Assembly (NCBI RefSeq): GCF_003033885.1
Contig: NZ_CP024081.1
Location: 4,066,318-4,130,317, forward strand
From: Pseudomonas rhizophila
Lineage (GTDB): Bacteria > Pseudomonadota > Gammaproteobacteria > Pseudomonadales > Pseudomonadaceae
Direction: 5' to 3'
DNA length: 64,000 bases
In this document: piece after piece, positions 16,191-23,358 of the stretch
How positions within the stretch are numbered: position 1 is the stretch's first letter
Layout of the letters: the number at the start of each line of letters is the position of its first letter
The notes under the pieces: generated by a model
What the model saw: only the letters and a program-made list of their open reading frames with translations
Told to the model about the DNA's origin: nothing
Database searches by the model: none
Made by a program: the position numbers and the translations under genes

Positions 16191-16628
16191 ATGCCCGCAG
16201 AAAAGAAAACCCTCGGCCAGTTGCGCCAGGAACGACTCGCAGCCGCCAACGAGTTCATGCAGGTAATTGCCCGATGCGGCCGGCGCTTTTTCCGCAACAA
16301 AGGCTCAGGCCATGACGCCTACCTGTCGATGAACACCCGCGGGAGAGTCGTCTGGCTTCACGACGACTACACCGGCGCTCGCATCAACGTCGCCAAGGAA
16401 GGCAATTGGGACGGTTTCTCGCACGGCGGCACACTAAAGAGCCTGGTGGGGTCCATCGGGAAATTCGTCCTCCATGGCTCGACGATGCGCTACGGGTACT
16501 TCCAGCCAAAGATGGATAACGGCTTTGAAAACCCGTGGGGATACGGCGACGACATCCTGATTGTGCGCGATGAAGGTGTCCGCCTTGGGTTGGTCCGCAA
16601 GCCAGTCGAAGTCCGGGAGGTCGCATGA
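16191..16628 (+). CDS. Hypothetical phage protein
   Basis: A 145-residue basic protein with an N-terminal helix (LGQLRQERLAAANEFMQVIA) and a beta-rich C-terminal part. AAGGACACAGCC precedes the ATG, with a GGGCATGCCC palindrome just upstream. It overlaps the DUF4406 gene by ATGA. No family was recognised. Confidence 0.6.
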   Translation: MPAEKKTLGQLRQERLAAANEFMQVIARCGRRFFRNKGSGHDAYLSMNTRGRVVWLHDDYTGARINVAKEGNWDGFSHGGTLKSLVGSIGKFVLHGSTMRYGYFQPKMDNGFENPWGYGDDILIVRDEGVRLGLVRKPVEVREVA

Positions 16629-16975
16629 AGCGCATCTACCTCAGCGGTCCCATGACCAACATGCTGGACCTGAACTTTCCACTGTTCCACACCTTGACGG
16701 CCGCCCTGCGCAACGCCGGGCACACCGTCATCAACCCCGCCGAACTCAACCCAGACCCGGGCACCTGGAGCGAATGCATGCGCCGCGACATCAAAGCGCT
16801 GATGGATTGCGACACCGTGGCCACCCTGCCCGGCTGGCAGGATTCCCGCGGCGCCAGCCTTGAGGTGCACATCGGCAAGGCGCTCGGGATGCGGGTTGTG
16901 AATGCCCATGATTTGGTAAAAACCACTAGTGAATCGGCGGCGCCGGTTCATCCAAAAGGCTTTCAGGGGAGTTAA
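16625..16975 (+). CDS. DUF4406 protein (nucleoside deoxyribosyltransferase-like fold)
   Basis: A 116-residue protein with the DUF4406 features YLSGPMT at the N-terminus, MRRDIKALMDCDTVATLPGW in the middle and the GASLEVHIGKALGM helix. The fold is that of nucleoside 2-deoxyribosyltransferases, which suggests nucleotide or base exchange chemistry, but phage members are uncharacterised. It is coupled to the previous gene. Its 3' end overlaps a small convergent gene. Confidence 0.75.
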   Translation: MKRIYLSGPMTNMLDLNFPLFHTLTAALRNAGHTVINPAELNPDPGTWSECMRRDIKALMDCDTVATLPGWQDSRGASLEVHIGKALGMRVVNAHDLVKTTSESAAPVHPKGFQGS

Positions 16976-17144
16976 GAAAAGCGCTCCAAGCCTCGAAGGC
17001 GTCGTGGTGGCGCACGGTGGCAGCGTCCCAGCCAGCCCCAACCACTTCCTTAGATGAAACAAGTTGCATCATCATGCTTGTCGCTGCATCTAGCTCGATC
17101 AAAAGGTGGTGGGACTTAAATCTGAAGTCATCTATCCCGCTCAT
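16926..17144 (-). CDS. Small hypothetical phage protein, convergent
   Basis: A 72-residue soluble protein starting at the ATG at 17144 (AAGGCG upstream); a longer frame from 17210 has no ribosome binding site. It overlaps the end of the DUF4406 gene by 50 bases on the opposite strand. Protein-like codon usage supports it, but the overlap leaves doubt. Confidence 0.45.
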   Translation of the reverse strand: MSGIDDFRFKSHHLLIELDAATSMMMQLVSSKEVVGAGWDAATVRHHDAFEAWSAFLNSPESLLDEPAPPIH

Positions 17145-17244
17145 AAATTCGCCTTGCGGCGGGTATTGCCGGAGGTCCCGGAATATTCCCACCAAAGCAG
17201 TGACATCCAATTACATGTGCGCATTCAAATAGAGCGATGAGCGG

Positions 17245-17577
17245 TCACGTGGACTGATCAGATATTGATTGAGGGAGCTTTGAAAACTTACGGGTATTCG
17301 AGGCTTTTTCCTTGGAGATACACCACAGTTCTTTCGCTCTGGAAATTCCCCACTCCATCGCTTGCGTCATGGTTTGGCCAGGCCGCGAGTCAAATGACTC
17401 CTCAAAAATCATAATTCCTTTCGGAGCGTATAACCCAAGAAACAGCTGCACAACGCCTGTGCTTGAAGTCCGCACCTGTACGTTTACCTGAGAGCCGTCA
17501 GCAAGACGCTCATCTTTGGTTCGACAATGAAGGTGCGGATTTGCCCACACCCAAAAAGTTCTACCGCGAGTGAACAT
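17245..17577 (-). CDS. Hypothetical phage protein, counter-oriented
   Basis: A 110-residue protein starting at the ATG at 17577, which follows GGGGG. It contains a beta-rich N-terminal half (FWVWANPHLHC, VNVQVRTSSTGVVQLFLGLY) and a helical, basic C-terminus. No family was recognised. It forms, with the preceding small gene, a short leftward island inside the rightward operon. Confidence 0.45.
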   Translation of the reverse strand: MFTRGRTFWVWANPHLHCRTKDERLADGSQVNVQVRTSSTGVVQLFLGLYAPKGIMIFEESFDSRPGQTMTQAMEWGISRAKELWCISKEKASNTRKFSKLPQSISDQST

Positions 17578-17671
17578 TTCCGAGCCCCCAAATCGCTGGA
17601 GTATGGGCCTATTTCGCAACCTTTAGTGTGACGTAACCATAAATACCTGCTAATCCCCCCCTTCAAAGTCA

Positions 17672-17685
17672 GCCGCTATAGCGGC
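17672..17685. repeat. Hairpin before a ribosome binding site, copy 1
   Basis: A perfect 14-base palindrome, GCCGCTATAGCGGC, followed by AAGGA and the start at 17697. Five further short hairpins occupy the same place before downstream genes. Confidence 0.6.
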
Positions 17686-17696
17686 AAGGACGACTC

Positions 17697-18344
17697 ATGT
17701 CTCAAATAAAGGAACGGCCGATCCTGTTCTCGGCGCCGATGGTGCGCGCCATCCTGGAGGACCGGAAGACGGTCACGCGGCGGGCAATCAAGGTTCAGCC
17801 GCATATCGATGCCAGTGGTAATTTCTGCGTAGGGCGCTCCAACTACGGCCAGGACGGTTACGGAAGACCTGTGACCAAGCACTTCATCAACGGCTACTGC
17901 CCCTATGGCAAGCCCGGCGACCGGCTGTGGGTGCGCGAGACCTGGGCAGAAATTAGAGTCGCGCAAGCACCTGATCAGGAATGGATCGTCTACCGCGAGT
18001 GTGACAATCGCACCGACTACGGCGGCCCATGGAAGCCGAGCATTTTCATGCCGCGGCGAGCCTGCCGCATTCTGCTGGAGATCACCGACGTCCGCGTTGA
18101 GCGGTTGCAGGACATCAGTGAAGAGCAGGCCAAGGCCGAAGGGATCGTCGGTGTCGCCTTTCGCCCTGATGACGGCTGGCCGATCTGCACCGGCTACATG
18201 GTCGGCCCAGACGATGGGAAGTCGCAGCTGCAAACGACCGCTGCCGGGGCATTCGCCGGACTTTGGTCGTCCATCAACGGCCAGGAAAACTGGGACGCCA
18301 ACCCCTGGGTCTGGGTCGTCGAGTTCAAGCGGGTGACGCCATGA
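17697..18344 (+). CDS. ASCH/PUA-like phage protein
   Basis: A 215-residue protein with the opening RPILFSAPMVRAILEDRKTVTRR pattern (the Lys-Thr-x-Thr-Arg-Arg part is the recognisable core) and the GDRLWVRETW motif seen in a widespread group of phage ASCH-like proteins. ASCH domains bind RNA or modified nucleotides; the phage role is unknown. It overlaps an 18-codon frame by ATGA at its 3' end. Confidence 0.65.
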   Translation: MSQIKERPILFSAPMVRAILEDRKTVTRRAIKVQPHIDASGNFCVGRSNYGQDGYGRPVTKHFINGYCPYGKPGDRLWVRETWAEIRVAQAPDQEWIVYRECDNRTDYGGPWKPSIFMPRRACRILLEITDVRVERLQDISEEQAKAEGIVGVAFRPDDGWPICTGYMVGPDDGKSQLQTTAAGAFAGLWSSINGQENWDANPWVWVVEFKRVTP

Positions 18345-18397
18345 TCCTCCCCCTGCTCTATATGGCCTGGCTTGTGTATCGAGGGCCGAGGCGATGA
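18341..18397 (+). CDS. 18-residue coupled mini-ORF
   Basis: A very short frame (MILPLLYMAWLVYRGPRR) that starts in an ATGA overlap with the previous stop and ends in an ATGA overlap with the next start. It is hydrophobic with a basic tail, like a tiny membrane peptide. It may be real or may only carry ribosomes between the two genes. Confidence 0.4.
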   Translation: MILPLLYMAWLVYRGPRR

Positions 18398-18714
18398 GGA
18401 CCGTAACTCGCATCGTTGACGACTCCTCCGCGAAGTGGGGCTTTCGGAGGGAGCCCGCTACGTATGAGGACGCCGAAAAAATCACAGGCTTTCGCCTGGA
18501 CCGACGCTCCAGTTTCCTCATTACCCGTGATGGCGTAGTCGAGCAAGAGGCCCTTTGCACCGTTGAATGCTCCGGCTGTAGCTGTGATTGCTCAAGCTGC
18601 AGTTACGGGTATGCCACGCATAAGGCCGGCGGCTGTCGCGAGTGTGGCGGCACCGGAAAGCGCCGCATGTACTTCGGCTTCCCGCCATCCCCGCCAAAAC
18701 GCAAGACCCCCTAA
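18394..18714 (+). CDS. DnaJ-type zinc-finger phage protein
   Basis: A 106-residue protein whose second half carries dense Cys motifs: CSGCSCDCSSC followed by CRECGGTGKR, the latter typical of DnaJ-like zinc fingers. The N-terminal half is a small alpha/beta region. It probably binds zinc; the role is unknown. It is coupled to the mini-ORF before it. Confidence 0.65.
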   Translation: MRTVTRIVDDSSAKWGFRREPATYEDAEKITGFRLDRRSSFLITRDGVVEQEALCTVECSGCSCDCSSCSYGYATHKAGGCRECGGTGKRRMYFGFPPSPPKRKTP

Positions 18715-18731
18715 CCCCAATCCACCTACAG

Positions 18732-18750
18732 CCTGCCGGTGAACGGCGGG
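18732..18750. repeat. Hairpin before a ribosome binding site, copy 2
   Basis: CCTGCCG / CGGCGGG with a five-base loop, followed by GGAG and the start at 18763. Confidence 0.55.
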
Positions 18751-18762
18751 CGGAGCTATGCC

Positions 18763-19179
18763 ATGAACAAAGAAGAACTCGCGGACCGGATATGCGGGAT
18801 CGCTTACCCCTGCCGCATCCACAAGGACTTGATCCAGATCGCCAAGGAAAGTGGTCTGGTCATCGTCTATGGCGCCAGCGACGACCTGATGGAATTCGAA
18901 GGCGCCGCCCAGGAAGAGATCGGCTGCTACAACGGTGGCACCGCGCTGGTGGACGCCCAAGGCGTGCTGCCCGACCGGGACAGCATCGATGATGACGACC
19001 AGCTGCAGCAGTACTTCCAGCGCAAGGCCCAGGCAAAACCCATCGAGGCGCTATGGTGCAAAGAGGATGGCTACTCCTGGACCTACAAGACAGATATCCC
19101 CCACGCCACCTTCGAAGTGATGGACGACGTTGACCGCTATTGCCGGGGCATTGTCTTCGCGCTGGCGGATCTGGCCTAA
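18763..19179 (+). CDS. Hypothetical phage protein
   Basis: A 138-residue acidic protein. The ATG at 18763 is chosen because GGAG lies eight bases upstream; a GTG at 18739 would begin inside the hairpin. The early part, SGLVIVYGASDDLMEFEGA, is a pattern common to a family of Pseudomonas phage proteins of unknown function; the C-terminal half is rich in aromatic residues (YSWTYKTDIPHATFEVM). Confidence 0.65.
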   Translation: MNKEELADRICGIAYPCRIHKDLIQIAKESGLVIVYGASDDLMEFEGAAQEEIGCYNGGTALVDAQGVLPDRDSIDDDDQLQQYFQRKAQAKPIEALWCKEDGYSWTYKTDIPHATFEVMDDVDRYCRGIVFALADLA

Positions 19180-19196
19180 CAGCTAACCATTTATGC

Positions 19197-19213
19197 CTGC
19201 CGGTTTACGGCAG
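19197..19213. repeat. Hairpin before a ribosome binding site, copy 3
   Basis: CTGCCG / CGGCAG with a five-base loop, followed by CGAGGAATTCCT and the start at 19227. Confidence 0.6.
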
Positions 19214-19226
19214 CCGAGGAATTCCT

Positions 19227-19697
19227 ATGAGCAAATGGTCGCCAACCACCATGTTCCAGGCCCAGCCATGCCCCACGTCTTGCATGAGCGCCTGCGTTGC
19301 AATGGCTCTAAATATCCCGGTCGGCATGGTCCGGCGGGAGCACCACGACACCTACCATGAGGGCGGAAGTCTTCGAGACGTACTTCAGGCATACGGGGTT
19401 GGCTTTGAATCATTCGACTCCGCCGACAGGCATAGCATCAACCGGTCCGGACTTTGGCTGCTCGCTGTACCAAGCCTGAACATTGAGGGTGGTCTCCACC
19501 AGATACTCGTTGAGTTCGACAAGGATTCAGGAACCTGGGTGGTCTTTGACCCCAACAGAACCGTCGGCGAACGGAAATTCTATTCGGCAGCGCCTGACGA
19601 TGAAGGGCCGTTGGCAAGGGCCCTGTCCGGCTTCTCAACAGATGCATTCATTCCGATAGAAGAAGTTGCGCGCATACGAGCCCGCAAAGCCGCGTAA
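19227..19697 (+). CDS. Papain-fold (C39-like) protein, putative cysteine peptidase
   Basis: A 156-residue protein with the layout of a C39-type papain-like peptidase: Gln13 as oxyanion residue, Cys19 at the start of a helix (SCMSACVAM), His91 in GGLHQILVEF and Asp108 in VVFDPN. The spacing and the strand around His fit the family, but no homologue was identified. It lacks a signal peptide, so it would act in the host cytoplasm. Possible roles are cleavage of a host or phage protein; an inactive binding protein is the alternative. Confidence 0.55.
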   Translation: MSKWSPTTMFQAQPCPTSCMSACVAMALNIPVGMVRREHHDTYHEGGSLRDVLQAYGVGFESFDSADRHSINRSGLWLLAVPSLNIEGGLHQILVEFDKDSGTWVVFDPNRTVGERKFYSAAPDDEGPLARALSGFSTDAFIPIEEVARIRARKAA

Positions 19698-19713
19698 TCC
19701 CTGACCACTTGAT

Positions 19714-19733
19714 GCCCGCTGAACAGCGGCGGG
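19714..19733. repeat. Hairpin before a ribosome binding site, copy 4
   Basis: CCGCT / AGCGG core with flanking GCCC and GGGC, followed by CGAGGAATTCCT and the start at 19746. The leader is nearly identical to copy 3. Confidence 0.6.
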
Positions 19734-19745
19734 CGAGGAATTCCT

Positions 19746-20240
19746 ATGCCTGATCAAAAATCTTTGCTCCGTGACGTGGCGATCGATGCGATTTCAGATA
19801 TCGCCCAGCACCTGCCGCTGGACTGCCAGATGTTTCTGGTGGTGTGCCGCCCAGACAAGGCCGACTTCGACCTGGTGCTGCCATCGCCCGAGGCGAACCT
19901 GAACAACGCCCTCGATGCGTTGCGCCGCCAGGGCCTGAGCATCGACGGCGACAACGCCTACAAGCGCGACCTGCTGGACGCAGCGGTCGGAGCGCTGGCC
20001 ATGGGCGCGCAAAACTCCAACCCGCCACCAGTCGGGCACTGGGGCCAGCGCTTATGGGATATCGGCCGGGAGGAGCGCGGGATGCACGAAGAAATGGTCG
20101 CGACGCTTCGTGAGTCTCGGCAAGTAATCGCCATGGCGCTCAAGACTGGGGCGCCCGACTGGTTCGATACCGATGAAAAGGTTGCTCTGCACGTCACCGT
20201 GCAAAGGATCGACGCCGCCATCGCCAAAGCCACCCAATAA
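19746..20240 (+). CDS. Hypothetical phage protein
   Basis: A 164-residue protein, alpha-helical, with a strand near residue 30 (MFLVVCRP). The ribosome binding site GAGGAATTCCT is shared with the previous gene's leader. No family was recognised. Neighbouring genes are independent accessory cassettes, each with its own hairpin leader. Confidence 0.6.
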   Translation: MPDQKSLLRDVAIDAISDIAQHLPLDCQMFLVVCRPDKADFDLVLPSPEANLNNALDALRRQGLSIDGDNAYKRDLLDAAVGALAMGAQNSNPPPVGHWGQRLWDIGREERGMHEEMVATLRESRQVIAMALKTGAPDWFDTDEKVALHVTVQRIDAAIAKATQ

Positions 20241-20248
20241 CCACCTTC

Positions 20249-20265
20249 TGCCGCCACGCGCGGCA
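20249..20265. repeat. Hairpin before a ribosome binding site, copy 5
   Basis: TGCCGC / GCGGCA with loop CACGC, followed by TGGAGCACACCT and the start at 20278. Confidence 0.6.
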
Positions 20266-20277
20266 TGGAGCACACCT

Positions 20278-20481
20278 ATGTCTGCAAAAAAACTGTTCGA
20301 AGTCATGATTGGCGCCCTGCTGTACCTGCTGGTGACCCTACTCTGGTTCGCCTATGCCTTCCCAGAAATGCTCGATCACGGCACCGACGCAGCGCTGATC
20401 ACCGCGGGCTTCGGTACGATGGTCTGGCTCTGTGCCACCGGCTGCATCGTAATTTACATCATCCAGAAGGCGCGCCCGTAA
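20278..20481 (+). CDS. Small two-helix membrane protein
   Basis: A 67-residue protein with two membrane helices (about residues 8-26 and 42-62) joined by an acidic loop (PEMLDHGTDA), and a basic C-terminus. GGAG lies eight bases before the ATG. Small membrane proteins in this position of prophages may act as exclusion factors or holin-like proteins; nothing here decides it. Confidence 0.6.
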   Translation: MSAKKLFEVMIGALLYLLVTLLWFAYAFPEMLDHGTDAALITAGFGTMVWLCATGCIVIYIIQKARP

Positions 20482-20496
20482 CCGCGCGCCACCAAT

Positions 20497-20511
20497 GCCG
20501 CCACGCGCGGC
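20497..20511. repeat. Hairpin before a ribosome binding site, copy 6
   Basis: GCCGC / GCGGC with loop CACGC, identical in loop to copy 5, followed by CGGAGCAGCTC and the start at 20524. Confidence 0.6.
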
Positions 20512-20523
20512 TCGGAGCAGCTC

Positions 20524-20730
20524 ATGAGCATCCAGTTTCTATCCCACGAGGAGGTTTGCGAGCTGACCGGCGCGCGAACCAAGGCAGGGCAGATCCAAAA
20601 TCTGAAAAAGAACGGCGTTCGGCACACGATCAAAGTGAACGGGTGGCCGAGTGTTACGGCCATGGCCGTGACCGCAGTCGGCATTTTTGAAGCAGAAAAA
20701 CCAGTGTGGACACCACGTAAGGCTGGCTGA
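20524..20730 (+). CDS. DUF4224 protein (probable excisionase-type partner of integrase)
   Basis: A 68-residue protein matching DUF4224: FLSHEEVCELTGARTKAGQI, then LKKNGVRHTIKVNGWP. These proteins are almost always encoded directly before phage integrases and resemble small winged-helix excisionases. It ends one base before the integrase start, supporting coupled expression and a role in directing integration or excision. Confidence 0.8.
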   Translation: MSIQFLSHEEVCELTGARTKAGQIQNLKKNGVRHTIKVNGWPSVTAMAVTAVGIFEAEKPVWTPRKAG

Positions 20731-20731
20731 A

Positions 20732-21763
20732 ATGGGACGACGACCAAGCAAACCCGGCTCTATAGCCCGGCTGCGTGAGCGCAAGAAGCGCAGCGGCCGG
20801 GTGTATTACTACTACGACACAGGAGGAAAAGATCGCAAAGAAATTCCGCTGGGCAGTGACTACGGGCTGGCAATCATGGAGTACGCCAAGCTTGAGCGCG
20901 ATCGCACTGCGACTGACCTCGTGTCCAAGGTGATCACCTTCCGCTACGTCGCCGAGAAATACATGGTCGACGTAGTTCCGACGAAAGGGAAGCTCACGCA
21001 GCTCGACAATAAACGGGAGCTGAAAAACCTGATCGCGTTTTTCGACGATCCGCCGGCGTCTCTGGAAACTATCGAACCCCTTCACGTCAGACAATACCTA
21101 ACCTGGCGCAAGGCCGCACCGGTAAGGGCAAACCGTGAGAAGGCTTTGCTCAGCGCGATATGGAACTTCGCCAGGGATAAAGGCTACACAGCCCTGGCCA
21201 ACCCGTGCGCAGGCATCAAGGGCAACAAGGAAACCGGCCGGAACACTTACGTCGAGGATGAGCTGTTCAAGCGCGTCTACGAGAAAGCCGACGTCGGCTT
21301 GCAGGATGCGATGGACCTTGCCTACCTAACGAGCCAACGGGTGACCGACACCAGATTGATGGACGAGCGAGACCTTCGCGGCGGACAGCTGTGGGTGCTG
21401 CAGGGCAAGACGAAAGCGAAGCTCCGGATTGAGGTAACGGGCGAGCTGAAGGTTTTGATTGATCGAATCATGTCCAGGAAGTCAGAACACAAGGTCCGCT
21501 CGACGCGGCTGATCGTTACAGAGGATGGCAAACCGATGACGGTGGCAATGTTGCGCAGGAGGTTTGACTTGGCCAGGGAAGCGGCCGGAGTGCCTAAGGC
21601 TGAGTTTCAGATGCGCGACTTGCGCGCCAAGGCAGGTACAGATAAAGCAGAGTCCAGCGGTGATATCTTGCAAGCCAGAGATCAACTTGGGCATACGACC
21701 GTGGTGATGACCGAGCAATACATCAGGAATCGCAAGGGCAAAAAAGTAATGCCTACCAAGTGA
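20732..21763 (+). CDS. int: Tyrosine-type site-specific integrase
   Basis: A 343-residue phage integrase. The N-terminal part has an arm-binding region (RRPSKPGSIARLR), followed by a core-binding SAM-like domain and the catalytic domain. Visible catalytic residues are Arg in TSQRVTDTRL, the RDLRAKAGTD box, His in QLGHTTVVMTE and the nucleophile Tyr in TEQYIR. It recombines the phage attachment site with the chromosomal site in the tRNA-Leu gene 80 bases downstream. The start at 20732 directly follows the DUF4224 stop. Confidence 0.93.
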   Translation: MGRRPSKPGSIARLRERKKRSGRVYYYYDTGGKDRKEIPLGSDYGLAIMEYAKLERDRTATDLVSKVITFRYVAEKYMVDVVPTKGKLTQLDNKRELKNLIAFFDDPPASLETIEPLHVRQYLTWRKAAPVRANREKALLSAIWNFARDKGYTALANPCAGIKGNKETGRNTYVEDELFKRVYEKADVGLQDAMDLAYLTSQRVTDTRLMDERDLRGGQLWVLQGKTKAKLRIEVTGELKVLIDRIMSRKSEHKVRSTRLIVTEDGKPMTVAMLRRRFDLAREAAGVPKAEFQMRDLRAKAGTDKAESSGDILQARDQLGHTTVVMTEQYIRNRKGKKVMPTK

Positions 21764-21792
21764 ATTGCGGACCAGCATCAAAATTGCGGACC
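21763..21792. repeat. Direct repeat, possible integrase arm sites
   Basis: AATTGCGGACC occurs at 21763-21773 and 21782-21792, 19 bases apart, between the integrase stop and the tRNA target. Short direct repeats here are typical of integrase arm-type sites. Confidence 0.5.
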
Positions 21793-21801
21793 GGAAACAA
21801 A

Positions 21802-21837
21802 CAAGGGTTTGCATCAGCTTTCGCTCACAAACCCTTG
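21802..21837. terminator. Bidirectional terminator between int and tRNA-Leu
   Basis: Perfect ten-base stem CAAGGGTTTG (21802-21811) / CAAACCCTTG (21828-21837). On the minus strand it is followed by GTTTGTTT, on the plus strand by ATTTTAG. It can end both int and tRNA-Leu transcripts. Confidence 0.75.
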
Positions 21838-21845
21838 ATTTTAGA

Positions 21846-21890
21846 TGGTGCCCGAAGCCGGAATCGAACCGGCACGCCCTTACGAGCGGG
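21846..21890. other. Predicted attachment-site core in the tRNA-Leu 3' half
   Basis: The prophage abuts the 3' end of the tRNA gene, with the integrase gene pointing at it. The core is expected to be an identical 3' segment of this tRNA, repeated at the unseen left end of the prophage. The exact limits cannot be set from one side. Confidence 0.55.
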
Positions 21891-21932
21891 GGATTTTAAG
21901 TCCCATGCGTCTACCAGTTTCGCCATTCGGGC
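21846..21932 (-). tRNA. tRNA-Leu (anticodon UAA)
   Basis: An 87-base gene including encoded CCA, beginning GCCCGAATGG and ending TTCGGGCACCA. The anticodon loop CTTAAAA gives UAA. It has the long variable arm of a leucine tRNA and a T arm GGTTCGATTCC. It is intact despite the adjoining prophage, which presumably restored its 3' end on integration. Confidence 0.95.
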
Positions 21933-22005
21933 GGTAGCGCGGTCAACCTTATGGACATCAGCGTGGAGCAGATATGCCAGTCGAGGCTGGTGCAGCAAGA
22001 GGGGG

Positions 22006-22034
22006 AATATATACATCCCTTCCCGGCGAAGCAA
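22006..22034 (-). promoter_or_regulatory. Predicted tRNA-Leu promoter
   Basis: On the minus strand: -35 TTGCTT (22029-22034), 17-base spacer, -10 TATATT (22006-22011), about 75 bases before the tRNA. A GC-rich stretch follows the -10 box. Confidence 0.6.
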
Positions 22035-22081
22035 GGTTGCTTCTGTCCTTTTCAAGACAAAACCTGTCGTTGCTCCGAAAA

Positions 22082-22116
22082 TAAAAAAGCTCCGTAAATC
22101 ATGGATCTACGGAGCT
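22082..22116 (-). terminator. Terminator after tRNA-Cys
   Basis: Nine-base stem AGCTCCGTA (22088-22096) / TACGGAGCT (22108-22116), with a T-run on the minus strand at 22082-22088. It separates tRNA-Cys from tRNA-Leu. Confidence 0.75.
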
Positions 22117-22125
22117 GTTTTAAAG

Positions 22126-22199
22126 TGGAGGCCGAAGTCGGAATCGAACCGGCGTAGGTGGATTTGCAATCCACTGCATAACCATTTTGCTATTCGGCC
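22126..22199 (-). tRNA. tRNA-Cys (anticodon GCA)
   Basis: A 74-base gene with encoded CCA, beginning GGCCGAATAG and ending CTTCGGCCTCCA. The anticodon loop TTGCAAA gives GCA. It forms a tandem with tRNA-Leu; in Pseudomonas a tRNA-Gly often precedes this pair, but none is seen upstream here. Confidence 0.95.
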
Positions 22200-22578
22200 T
22201 CAAGACGCTTGATGCAAGAAAGCTACATCAACCGTGTACAAACCTGATCAGGAAACAAGACGCTTACGAAGCTCTATCTCCTTGAAAACATTGAGATTTT
22301 TTACGTCCCAGTGCGTTCGATGGGCGCAATTATGTACTCATTTGCCTAGGCTGACAACCCCTTGATTTCAAAAAAAATTCGTCCAAAGGCCAGCTTCCGC
22401 CCGACAACCACATAGGTGTGCGAAGGCTTCTGGGCCTGCGTCGCAACCCAGCGGAGCCAGCTCCCTCGCCACGGAGAACTTCAGGGACCCGTGGAGGCAG
22501 TCGCAGCCCTGCCCCATTTATGGGTAACATACCGGCCTTCCCCGCAGCCACCTGCGCCCTGCCAAATAAGCCCATTTC
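22200..22578. other. Intergenic stretch without a gene
   Basis: This lies between tRNA-Cys and the TSUP gene. It should hold the promoters of both. No RNA gene, repeat or convincing reading frame was seen; open frames on the minus strand are shadows of the TSUP coding sequence. Confidence 0.5.
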
Positions 22579-23358
22579 ATGCCTTTCGAACTCAGCGTTG
22601 ACCTTACCACCCTCGCTATCCTGATCGTCGTCGCCTTCATTGCCGGTTTCATCGATGCCATTGCCGGCGGAGGTGGCCTGTTGACCACCCCGGCCCTGCT
22701 GACCGCCGGCTTGCCTCCCCATCTGGTCCTGGGCACCAACAAACTCAGCTCGACCTTTGGTTCGGCCACGGCCAGTTTCACGTTCTACAAGCGCAAGCTG
22801 TTCCATCCAAGGCAATGGACCCATGCCCTCGTCGGCACGCTGGTCGGTGCCTTGGCCGGCGCCATCGTCGCCCATTACCTGCCCGCCGAGTGGCTGAACA
22901 AGATGCTGCCGGTGATCGTCTTCGCCTGTGGCCTGTACCTGTTGTTCGGTGGCACGCCCAAGGCGCCGCTGGACAGCGATGCGCCGATCAAGAAGACCTG
23001 GCAAGCGCCCCAGGGGTTCAGCCTGGGCTTCTACGACGGCGTGGCCGGTCCTGGGACGGGTGCATTCTGGACTGTCAGCAGCCTGCTGCTCTATCCCATC
23101 GATCTGGTCAAGGCCAGTGGTGTGGCCCGCAGCATGAATTTCGTCAGCAACATCGCGGCGCTGTCGGTGTTCATTTTTTCGGGGCAAGTGGATTGGATCA
23201 TCGGCCTGAGCATGGGGCTGTCAGTGATGGTAGGGGCATTCTTCGGCGCGCGCACCGCCATCAGCGGCGGCGCGAAATTCATCCGACCTGTATTTATCAC
23301 CGTGGTACTGGGCTTGACCGTGCGTCTAGCCTGGCAGCACTGGTTCAGCGTGGCCTAA
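22579..23358 (+). CDS. TSUP (TauE/SafE) family permease, YfcA-like
   Basis: The 259-residue integral membrane protein has seven to eight helices and the TSUP hallmarks: an N-terminal half with [19 protein letters not shown] and [12 protein letters not shown], and a C-terminal half with [15 protein letters not shown]. The two halves are the internal repeat of the family. It probably exports sulfur-containing or small organic anions; the substrate is unknown. Its last 33 bases overlap the 3' end of nudC on the opposite strand. Confidence 0.85.
   Translation: MPFELSVDLTTLAILIVVAFIAGFIDAIAGGGGLLTTPALLTAGLPPHLVLGTNKLSSTFGSATASFTFYKRKLFHPRQWTHALVGTLVGALAGAIVAHYLPAEWLNKMLPVIVFACGLYLLFGGTPKAPLDSDAPIKKTWQAPQGFSLGFYDGVAGPGTGAFWTVSSLLLYPIDLVKASGVARSMNFVSNIAALSVFIFSGQVDWIIGLSMGLSVMVGAFFGARTAISGGAKFIRPVFITVVLGLTVRLAWQHWFSVA

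Larger units (their letters stand above)
1..21845. mobile_element. Temperate prophage, right part (left end outside window)
   Basis: The segment combines a CI/Cro immunity region, a Rha antirepressor, RecT with a YqaJ-type exonuclease, DUF2303, a phage C5 methyltransferase, DUF4224 and a tyrosine integrase. It ends directly against the 3' end of a tRNA-Leu gene, the usual target of such integrases. Gene order is lambda-like: integrase and accessory genes on the right, recombination genes, then immunity, then leftward replication genes. No capsid, tail, terminase or lysis genes are seen, so the structural half must lie to the left of position 1. Whether the element is still inducible cannot be judged from this part alone. 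Confidence 0.9.

Noticed and set aside
21782..21845. Disruption of tRNA-Leu by the prophage
   Set aside because: The tRNA is complete with acceptor stem, T arm and CCA, so integration left it functional.
22200..22578. A tRNA-Gly upstream of tRNA-Cys, as is frequent in Pseudomonas
   Set aside because: No cloverleaf-like sequence with a GGTTCGA-type T arm was found in this stretch.
22330..23187. Open frame on the minus strand opposite the TSUP transporter
   Set aside because: It is a Gly/Gln/Arg-rich antisense shadow of a conserved membrane protein gene.
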